NCBI GenBank assembly: GCA_963082975.1
Contig: OY720348.1
Location: 75,417,719-75,481,718, forward strand
Length of the DNA: 64,000 nucleotides
Direction: 5' to 3'
Origin: Labia minor
Taxonomy: Eukaryota > Arthropoda > Insecta > Dermaptera > Spongiphoridae
A program made the translations under genes and the position numbers. The notes under the pieces are model-generated. The model was not told the DNA's origin. It ran no database searches and saw only the letters and a program-made list of their open reading frames with translations. Below, piece after piece: positions 47,052-59,000 of the stretch (positions within the stretch are counted from its first letter, which is position 1; each line of letters opens with the position of its first letter).

Positions 47052-50000
47052 TATATATAGTACATATAATACAACAATCTTTAAAAATAGTATAAATTTT
47101 AATAAAAATTATTCAAAATATTAAATTGTTTTTATCAACTTATATTTTAAGTGTATATTAAAAATGAAAGGTAAGAGATTTTATTTCAATAGATAATAGA
47201 ATCTTGCATTATGGAATTAAAATTTAAATTTGATTGTATGATTTAATTTACCTGCATGAGGTTGGAGGGCGGTTGCTGCATTGTATCTGCATAGAGGCAG
47301 GAGCTTTCACTGCAAGAGCAGCAAGTGTCACTGGCGTCCGAACATGAATGTTCATCCTCCCGCCATCGACTTTCACATTCACTATATTCATGGCACCCTG
47401 CAAACCAAAAGAAAACTATGAAACACCCTGCAGTTAGTCGATCCATGTTATAAAGAAGAAAGGAATAAAAAAAAAGACCTTGGTTGTTTTGATATGGTCC
47501 AGCACCATAAAGGAGGGATCCGCTTTCATAGAAGGACTCTGAGAGGGGATTACCGCCTAAAGCTACTGCATAAGGGGGTTCGTTGAGTTCTCGTCCAGGC
47601 CCATCAGTTCCGAATCCTCGAGGAAACGTCGGTACCTTAATAAAAAGAATCCAAATTTATTTCAATTTAGAATTCGAATCATAATATTCAAAATCTGCAA
47701 TCTCCTAAAGCTCTTCATCGATAGCTTTGAAACTGTGACACAATTTGATATTCGAATATTAAAAGATTGTTATACCAATATACTCAGTAGAATGATTATC
47801 ATTGAAATTGAAAAATATATTGAATGAGAAAGAATTGCTAAAAATTTGTTACTAATTTGACATTTGTTCTTTATAAAATAACTGTATACTGCCTAAGTTA
47901 ATATCTTTTTTTTTTGCTCATTAATTATTGGGGTAAGATCGTAATGTATTGTATTTATTTTTGCAAAAGAAAAAAATAAAGACAAGTTTTATTCCCTCGC
48001 GTGTAAAAGTTGTCTTTCTAATTTAGAATTGATTATAGTGGTTGGTGGGCGATGTCAGCTGGGATCACCTCGAAAGCAGCTGCACGACTTACAGGAGGCG
48101 GTTGATTATGTGCAGCGTATCGTGTATTGGGGCCGTAATGGCCAGGCACATTGCCTCCACCACCGGATGCGCAGGTACCACGCATCGACGGGCCGGACGC
48201 TGAAATAAGAAGATAGTTAAGTAAATAATGAACCAATAACAAAGATGACAAGGATACAAAAGAGATAGAATACCTGAATCGTGAAGGGCTGAATGATGAG
48301 AGCCATGAGCGCCGCGTTTGCTAAGTACAGGGGAACCTGCCCCCATTCCGCTAGAAGAGCCTCCATGGTGACCATTTCGTCCGCAAGTGCTCCCCTAAAC
48401 AAATCAATATCATATTTTACTTAATTTATTATCGTACATTTAAATATTAAAATATTATTATGTATTGATATTTCAAAATAATAAAAAAAATTTCTTCCAA
48501 ATAAATTATATAGGTGTAGTATTTAATAAAAAATGGATTTTATATTTTTTTGAATTATATTTTAAATCAATTAAAATAATCATTAAAATTATAATGAAAT
48601 TAATATTTTTTAAAATAATATTTACAAATTAATAGAACAATGGAAATGTTGATTTGCAATATTGAATAAGAAAATGATTTTAGGAAATAAATTATTTTTA
48701 AAAATACAATTTTCTAGAATTTTGGGGTTTTTAGAAGAACAGAAAACATTCATATATACCTATATAATTATAATATTTAAATATGTATTATATAATTATT
48801 TTTTTATGTAATTATTAATTATTTATCAATTTTTCAATTGTTTGAAAATTAACATAAAAAGACTTAATAATATATAATAAAATATATATTTAAAATATAT
48901 TTATTTGGAAATTGCAATTATTTAAAATTAAATATATAATAAATACATATATATTAAATACTAAATGACTGAGTGACTTATTTTTTTCAGATTTTATGAA
49001 ATCTTATAACAACTAATCAAGAAACCTAATTTCCTGAACGCAATTGAACGGCTCATTGATAAAATGAATGACTAGCAAATATAACCAATCAGTAAATTAT
49101 ATATAATAAGAGTCTATCATCAAAGAAGTGGAGGTAATTTCTATAAGATAATCGCTATATTTTTTTCATTTTATTTATTTATCTTCTTATACATATATAA
49201 TATTTAAAATATAAGATTTCAATAAATATATTTTGTATCCTGGAAAATTTATTATACAATCATTGTAATTACAATATATATTTATTAATATATTAGTAGT
49301 AGATAAATTTTGAGCTATTTATTGAAAATAATAGACAAAATAATAATAATGAAAGTTTTCCAGCAATTTGCTGAGAAAGCGAGCTAAAATCGGATAATAA
49401 TAATAAAAATAATATATTAAATAATATCTAAATAAATTTTTATTTTCATTTTTAGATGGATTACTAAATGGAAACATCTATAAAATATTGGAATTTGTTG
49501 ATATCAATATGCAAAAAGAGTTAGTAGGTAATCTACCGAAGTATTGCGGCCGGGTCGTGATGCTTCACTTGGAAGAGTAGCTGGTGGTGGATGATGCGGC
49601 GGAGGTGGTAAAAATTCACTCCAATTCGGCATCATTTGACTTCCTGGTGGCGGATATTTTGATCGGTGATGTCCACCGTGTCTTTCAACTAAAATAAGTA
49701 TAATCTTTTGTTAATTCTAATAATTATGTTCATTTTCTTATTATTATATAAATAATATTAATAAAAATAATATAATATAAGTAATTCTAGATATTTTTTA
49801 TATATAAATTTATTATTTTGTAAAAATATGTAATTATATAAAATAGTAATAATCTGTATTATCTATAAACAAATATTATATTTTATTATTTTACAGATTA
49901 ATATATTCAGAAAATTAAATTGAAATTTAGTCTACTGATTACATTTTTTAAAAATATGTATTTTTTAAAATAGTAATAAATTATTTTTAATTTCAAATAA

Positions 50001-53000
50001 ACATGCATAAAAGACTTTAATATCTTAATTATAAATTTATAAGCTCTAGCTATATATTTTCTAAAATTATGTGTTTAATTGAATTAGTGTTATTTTAATT
50101 CAGTGTGGAGAGAGAATTGAAAATTTGCTTGGATTAGTGTTTTTTAACTTCAGTTAGGTAAATAGTATTTAACTTTTATTTTTAAAGATTTGAGAAAGTT
50201 GGTGTGTGTTAATATTTATTAATTTCATATATCAAATAAAATCATTATTTTTTAGGGGCATTTACCATAATGTTCAGAGCCTGCTGGGGTGCTCTCCATG
50301 CTGGAGGTGTCCTGCACAGGCGCTGCTTTGGCACACGATTCATTGGAACTGCAAGTAATATTTTCGCCACCACCACCAGCTGAACTGCCCCCGAGGGTGA
50401 GTCCAGAGATCATGTGCTGGTCTATGGAATGGAGAGAGCGCGGCGCTGTGCCGATGAGGGTGGTGGTGGCGTATGGTGCTGGCATATCTTGTTCTCGACG
50501 GTAAAATGTCGTCAAATTACGAGTATCCACTTCAGCATAATCGGTTGCGTTGGAGCTTAGCTCGTGCTGGGAGAGAAGTTTCGACTCTGCGGTAACCCCT
50601 GCAATAAAATTAAACAAAAAATATAATTGATATCAATTCCATTCACTTGAATTTATAAATTTATTCTAAAAAATCTTAAAGTTGAAAATAAATAGGAATC
50701 ATTTATTGTATATCAATATAATACATTCATTATATACATATAGTATTATAATTAATAATAAACAAAATTATTTTTTTTGAAATGAATTATTAGATTTTCA
50801 ATTATTAAATTATTAAATTTAGAGGTAATAAACCACATGGGGATATCAAAATATTAGTATATTAAATTCACAATGAAATGAAATAAATTTAAATATAAAT
50901 AATAATTAAAAACAGTTGATTTATTAATATTATAAAAATTAAAAAATACTAAAACAAAAACTGTTTGAACTTGTCCTCTCATAGGAGGTTCATCTGTCAG
51001 AGGCTATCAATAAAAATAATAAAATCACTCCTGGTTATAGTTCATCAGTTATAGTTCTAAAATCATCCTTAACCATAGTCCATAGTAATCGATTAATAAT
51101 TAATTTTTACCAGATTCTTTATCTGCAGTGCGCCAACCACGATCAATCCAGAGTGTTTCTTTGCCATTCATTAAATTCATATGTGTTATATCAGCATTAA
51201 CAACAGGAACTGAAAAAGTAAACCAATCATATTTTACTTAATTTATTATCGTACATTTAAATATTAAAATATTATTATGTATTGATATATCAAAATAATA
51301 AAATTTCTTCCAAATAAATTATATAGGTGTAGTATTTAATAAAAAATGGATTTTATATTTTTTTGAATTATATTTTAACTCATTAATTTAAAATAATCAT
51401 TAAAATTATAATGAAATTAATATTTTTTAATATATAATTTCTTTTTTTAATATTTAAAAAATAGGTTTTATTCACCGTTGTGATGTCCAAGTTGTTTGGC
51501 ATGTGCTTGCCTTCTTCTTAGTATAAAGGTAGTTAAAGTTGCTCCGACTACAGCAAGAACTATACCCGCCATTAAAACCATAAACCATGGTTCATGAACT
51601 ACAGAAGTACCTCCTTGAGAATTATTACCACCAGGTTGCATTCTAAAACATATCATAGAATAGAGTTTGGTATTAGTATAAGAAAAATATTAAATACAAG
51701 TAAGTGAAGTTATAGTAATAAATATATTATTGAAAAATGAAATAAATAAATCTTAAAAAAAATATAAATTTCAGATTAATCCATTCAATTTATTAATTTA
51801 TTTTCTAAAAGTTAATTATTTAGTATAATATTCCAAATGTTAATTGAAAAAGAAAAGAAAAAAAACAATCTTTTTTTTTGTTTGTCATTTATGAAATAAA
51901 TATATCATCATTCTGACATTTAATTAAAATTTGTTCTGTTTTTTTTTTGTTTTTCAGGAACCTGTAGATAAAAAAAAGAATATTGTTAGAATGAATTTTT
52001 ACAGACTGCCATCTTTCAGAGTGATCAATCAATTTTTAATTGACAAAAAAAAGGAAGATTGACAGTATTAAATTAAATAAATAATATTAGGTTTAAGTTT
52101 TATGTTTAAGAAAGACTTTAAAAATGCAATAAATTTAACATGATATTATATATATATCATTGGTATAATTTTTCTGATGTTTCGTTTTAATGATATATGT
52201 ATTCATTTATTTGAATATCTATCTATCTATATATTAGCGGTTTTTTTTAATCATTACCCCAAAATATTTTTGTGTAAGTTGATATTACCCTAAGGTGAAG
52301 AACAAAAAAAGAAAAACGAAATCGCCTCTTTTTAGCATCTTTCCTATCATAGCCCCCATGATAATTTTGAAAAGAATAACTAAAAATTTAATTTGTAAAA
52401 TACTAACAGGTTTATAAAATAACAAATTAAAAATATATACTTTTTACTCACAAAAGTTTCATTTTTACCCCATTTGGGGGAATTTACCCCAGTTCCCCGA
52501 CCGCTGCTATATATACTAGTATATATAGATAGAAGTATAGAGGAATGGCTCATAGTTGCCATTCAAAAAGAAAATCTTTTGTTCCAAAAAGTGATTTTAT
52601 AAAGAAAACTTTACTAAATATTTAAATTATATTTATAAATTTATATTAAAATTAGTTTATTTAAACTCAACTAATATATTCTAATTTTTTCTAATAAAAT
52701 TCCTCAATTCAATTTTAAGCCTTATTTTATGAATGAATTAGTAAGTTAATATTAAATTATTTTTTCCTTAGGTCATTAAGAACTTGTCAAATTACAATTC
52801 TATGATTGTAACAAATAATTATTGAAATTAAACAAATTAAAATTGAAATTGGAATATTAAAATTAAAAGAGAAAAATTGTTTTAGAAGAATTGATAATAT
52901 TTTATCATTAAAATAAGTTAATTCATAATAAATTTCTGTATAAAATTATTATTATTATTATTATTATATTTAATTATTTAAAAAAAATGAAATAAACTCC

Positions 53001-56000
53001 TATTTATATATTTCAAATGATTATATAAATTTTCATTTATTTCTTGCATAGAGAAAAATTTACAAATTATAAATAGATAATATATATTAAAAAGAGTTCC
53101 AATTACTTTATAATATCAGATGAATTATGTTTATTTACTGAAACATACCTAGCTGTATACTGATCAAGTAAACTAGCGTCCAAAACAAGAGTGACTGGGG
53201 CACTGAATGGTCCAGGTCCGGCTCTTGTATATGCCAACACACGTGCACTATACACTCCTCCAACGGTCAGATTATTCAAAAGTACGGATGTTGTTGATGC
53301 GTTTAGAGTCATTTGAGCTACACCTTTGCTGTTGTTGCTCTTCACTTGAATCTAAAACCAATATAAATCAATTAGAACTCACTTTACATATAAAAATATT
53401 TATCTATTTATTATTAATTATAGTTATGTTAGTTGCTAAAAATCACATATACATAATGTATGTAAAATATTATAAAAAATTTATAAAATCAATGTATTTT
53501 AAAATGGACTGAGTGACAACATCACAAATCCAAATGTTTTGAAATTTAATAAATAATTGAATTTATGTTTTATAAGTTATATATGATTTATAAAAATAAA
53601 AGATATTTGAAATAGTAGATTTTCCTGATTGTTCAAAATCGAATTAAGCAGTGATGTATTGGTAAAATAAGAAGTAAGGGAACGGGTAGTGGGAGCAAAA
53701 AAATGTCCTATTTTCAGCAAACTATTTTTTTCCATATGAGTTTTTATTTTTTCTTATTCTTACTATACAAAATATTAACGAACACAAATAAAGAAATTCT
53801 AACAGTAGATTTAAGTGGGAGTTGTTGGGACATGAAAAAGTACTGGAACGCGTTCCGGTTCTGAAAAGAGGTAAGGGAACGTCGTTCCCCCGCGTTCCCC
53901 TCCCAATACACCACTGGAATTAAGTCTCTTGAGTGTGATTGGAGAAATCATGAGCAGAGGTTACCTTATTTTTTATTAGAAGGATCTATTCATTATTCTC
54001 TTCTTATCTCTTTTAATATTTTTAATAATTTCAAAATTCTTTTTCAGCTATGAACTGTAAAAATGAAATGGCTACCTTATAACCGAGGATGATTCCATTG
54101 TGATGAGCAGGCGGTGGAGGTGCCCATCGAACCCATGCAGCGGTCGAATTCAATACACCCACTTGGACTTTTTCAGGCGGTGCAGAAGGAGCTGTCAAAA
54201 ATAAAACAATCGAATTTAACATATTAAATAATTGAAAAAGAATTGTATTTTATTAAAACAAATAACAGAAAAAAAAATTGTAATATTTAAAATTATATAT
54301 TCAAATCAACTCAGAATGTATTTATTTCTTAAGGATATTGAAATAAATTTTATAAAAAAAAATATATATATAACTAATCAAAAACTACAAATATTGTAAG
54401 TTTATTTAATTTATATTTGAAATGAAAAAACAAACAAACTAATATTAAAAGATTTTCTCTTAAAGATGTTTTTTCATTTATATTTAAGATTTATTCCGAG
54501 TATTACATACTGTTTTTCAATATAGCTTTTATAAATAAACCAGGTTTAGTTAGAATTGAAATAATTTAATAAAAGTTCCAATATTACAAACATTGATTAG
54601 TTCAATAGAGAGATACTTTTCAATCTTATAAATAATAAAATAAAATGTTTGTTTTTATTCTCGGTTACCATCATCGAGGGTTCGAACAATAACAGTATTG
54701 GAGGGGCTGCCTTCCAAGCATTTGTAGTATGGCACCAAGAAGAGTTCGTAGCGAGTATTCTTGCTAAGATTAGCAACTGTATAGGAGGAAGACGGGTCAT
54801 TTCTAACACTCAAAAGTCTGTAACCTCCTGTAGAATTATCACCAGTATTCTCTTCCCCTGTTTCAGCATCGAGGGCGCGATAACGAATATAAACTCCTTC
54901 AATAAATTCTTCAGCATTCACAATCTAAATTAACAAATTGAAAATTTCAAAAATATTAATCAAATCTTGTTTTTAATATTTTATATATTCTTTCAATAAT
55001 TTAATATAGATTAAATTAAATCTAGTTGTATGAATTAGTTTCAATAATATAATGAGAATATTAAATAATAAGATTGTTTCTGATTATTTTCAGGTGATGG
55101 TCACCTTTGCGTTGAGTTGGATTTGTGTTGATGAGAGGGCTGTGGCATGAGCTAATTGAAGCACAGGGGTGGCAGATAGCGCGTGCCTAGCCAAAGCAAG
55201 ATGTTCTTTACTATAAGGACAAGAAGATGGTGGTTCGATTGAACTACTTGTGGGTCCAGTGTTCCGTGCTCCAGCAGTTGCTGGTTCCGTCAAAGGACTC
55301 GGTCGAGAAAGTCCATGCAGGTTCTCAGCTCGTACCAGGAAACGATATCGCGCACCACGTTTCAACTCGCCAATCTGAAAAATATATTTCATTTAGATTA
55401 ATATGGATATATTAATTAAAGTGTATCCAATTATTTTATAATAGCAGTGTTTTCGTTTAGGCATACGAGATTTAATTTAATTTAATTTAAATTTTCCTTA
55501 TAAGTATATTTAAAATATTTTTCACCGGTTAAATAATCAATAAATTTTATTGGGGAGTTTGAAGAAGTTTGAGTAAAGCAATCGTCATAAAGGATCAGAT
55601 TTAGGAGCTAATAATTCAGAGATTTGCGATCATGATTTAAACAACCATCACAATTGATAACATTTTGGCTAAACCTATGAGTATCGTCTAAGACACCGTA
55701 TTCACCAGATTTGGCACCATAAATCTACACCTCAAATTAATATTTTCATTTTGTAAAAATTTTGAAATGAATTTGATTTTAATAGTTGGCATATTCTTTA
55801 CAATATTTTCATAAATCACTAATTTTAGTAGAAAAATCAGTAGATAAGTTAATTACCGTGACTGTATTAGCCTGAACTTGACGTGCTGCAGTATACCAAA
55901 TATTTGGTTTCACATCAGGGCTCCAATACTCGACAGTATAACTAAGATGCTGGTCTGGTGGTCCTGGAGGCCAAGAGAGTGTTGCAGTAGTGGCGGTAAC

Positions 56001-59000
56001 ATTCAAAACTTCTATTCTCGTTGGTGCTGGTGGAAGTAATGAAGGCGGGGGTGCTCGAACAACCGCTGAAGTGCCCGGTTGAGCTCCCACAGATACTCTT
56101 GCAGCCCATCGAGTTTCACCACTTGGGGATTGAGCCACGCAGGTATACTCCCCGGCATCCGTTTCCTGGACATCTGTAAACAAACAAATACACTATTATG
56201 ACCATTTATAAAAGAAAAAAAATTATGACGGAAACTTTTTAATAATTAAATTGTACATCTCCAAATTACAAAATTTAAAATATATATTATTAATTTATTA
56301 TAATATTTATATTTTACATTATCCACCCACTGCGTCCTTGGTCTTCCAAGCGGGCGTTTCCCACTCGGTTTCCCCACCAATATATTTTTTTCGCTATTCT
56401 TTCTTCCCCCATTCTAGCCACGTGCCCTGCTCATCGCAGTCTTCTCAATTTTATAATTCTAACCCTAATGTCTGGAGATGCATAGAGGTCATGCAATTCC
56501 TCGTTATGCAGTCTCCGCCATTCCCCGGTGATCTCATCTTTCTTTGGCCCATAAATGCATTGCAGAATCCTATAGTAATAATAATAAATAAATAAAATAG
56601 TTGAAAATTAAATATCTAATTAAAAAAAATCTATAATTATCTTAATTTATAAACACATCATTTGGAATTTATAAATTCATTTATATATATATAAATGAAA
56701 ATGTCACTAATATATAAGTGTTTGTTTGAGACATGAAGTAAATAATTAATGATATTAAACGAGTATGAAACAAGTTCATTCGAACATTCAAATACCATTT
56801 ATTTACACAACAAAAAGCAACTCGGCCTATCTTTTATAAAAATTCCAATGAAAAAAATTAAATAGAATAATTTAGGAGGTTAGGGGATGGACAGGGGTAG
56901 TACACATACCAACAAATTCAACGGTGATGTATTTTTAGGCATTCAAATGTTATCAAATTAAATTAATATTGGACCAGTCATTCGTATTACTAAATCGATT
57001 GAATATACAATAGGCCCTATTTTTATATTGAAACTCAATTTATTTATTTATTTATTGTAACGGACAAAAGTTGCCCAAATCATCTATTTAATTTTAAAAA
57101 CTCCATTAAAAATATATTAAGAGACTTTGTTAATAATTAAAAAAAAAATTCAATATATCAATCTGATTAAGAAAAAAGGGTTTAAAATTAATCCTCGAAC
57201 CCCTGACAGGTGATTTGATTAAGGCAATGTTATATTTTTTTATTTATTTTTTTAGCTGCTTTACAAAATTGAAATAGGGTAAATTCAATTTCAATAATGT
57301 ATATTATAAAAAGATTATTTTTAACTTCCCCCAAAACAAAAATAAATTTAATCCTTAATTTATTTTTAAAATATTTATTGTGTATTTGAAATAAAAAAAA
57401 AATTAAAAAAAATAGAAGAATATAATAATAGATCCAACATAGACATACAATCCATACATATATAATATTTAATAAGAAAAATTTAATATTTCTAAAATAT
57501 ATATATATGGTGAATTTTAATAATAAATAATCATAATGATAATAATAATACACTTTTTAAAAGATGATGGTTAATTAAATTTTAAAATAATTGGAAAATA
57601 TTTGACCAAACATGTTTATAAAAATTAAATGATTTTTCTTCATTTTTTAAGGAAAATTGTGCTTTCAAGAAGGGTGAAAATGTGTAGATACGAGTAGATG
57701 TATAGGCTCCTCCACTTGCATCGAATACCGCTTTCTACTTCCAAATTTATTATGTTTATGACAAAAACTTTGTTACTTTACGAGCGTTTCACCTTAAGAT
57801 GTTGCTGGCAGCTTATAAAATATACTTCAAAAAGCGACTCTGTCGGAATTGCTCATATATTTTCTCAACATAATATACAGTTCATATATATATATATATG
57901 TGTAAATACATAACATTTTATTATTATTTCTTTCAGATAAAATCGAACTTTTATTAGACAATGCGATCAAGAAAAAATAATAAATCGTTTAAAAAATTTA
58001 ATTATAATTTTGTTCCAAAATGTAAAACTAATTAAAGGATTTATTAATTATTATTGAAAGATTAATATATATATTATACATAAAGAAATTGTTAATTTAA
58101 TAACTTACCTTCATAAATTATTAAAAATCTATTATAATCATGATTAAATAATATAATTATAAAAATTTTTTATAAAATTACGTTTTTCCAATGGACTAAA
58201 AAGAATAAAATAATTTTTCTATAAGCTTGACAAAGTTTATGGATGAATTGCTTCATATTCAACTAAAAACGTTGGGAGCATTTAGTTTTATTTATTTATA
58301 TGAACAATCAAGTCAAATTTTTGTAATAATAAAAATTTTATTAAACACATAAACTGACAAATTTTTTATCATGCAATAAAATTGATAGTTTAAGAGCTAA
58401 GAAATTAATCTTTTATTATTTTTCACTGTAATATACCTACCTACAAAGTATGCATCAAAATTTAAAAGAATTTTTATTAAATTTACATAGTATCAATCAA
58501 ATCCTAAATGGTTGATTATTAAAAATAATTTTAACATGAAATTGTGATTTGAATTTATGTTTTTGTTTAAGAGTGGTAAGTAAATGAACTACAATAACAA
58601 CAAAGAAATTCAAATTTTTCGTTTAATAATGACAAGAATATAACAACTATCAGAATTTCAAAAATACAACAGAATCTTTTTTTGAAATATTTATTTGTTA
58701 AAATAAAAATAAAATTATTATTTGCCTTCCCCCTTTTAAATTCCAGAATTAGATTTTTACCTTTTATTTTTATTAAAGAAATGAAACATCCGATTTCATA
58801 AAAAGAAATATAATATTTTTTTTTGTCAAGGATGTTAAAGGAGGGGAATACAAAAAAACAAAAAAAGTGTTATAAAAATATATATCTGAGAAAAAGACAA
58901 CGAATAAATCTTGATCTTTTTTAAGAGCGATCATCAATTTATAGTGGGTTCAGGTTGTATTGGGTGATCTGTTTGGCTTCATCACCACCAGTCAGCCATT

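Noticed and set aside
48217..48402. Minus-strand frame MFRGALADEM and so on over exon 11
   Set aside because: Wrong frame; it does not join exons 10 and 12 in phase, whereas the Gly/Ser/His frame does.
57230..57553. 107-codon Ile/Tyr-rich minus-strand frame in robo intron 1
   Set aside because: Composition reflects AT-rich DNA; no domain and no splice support.
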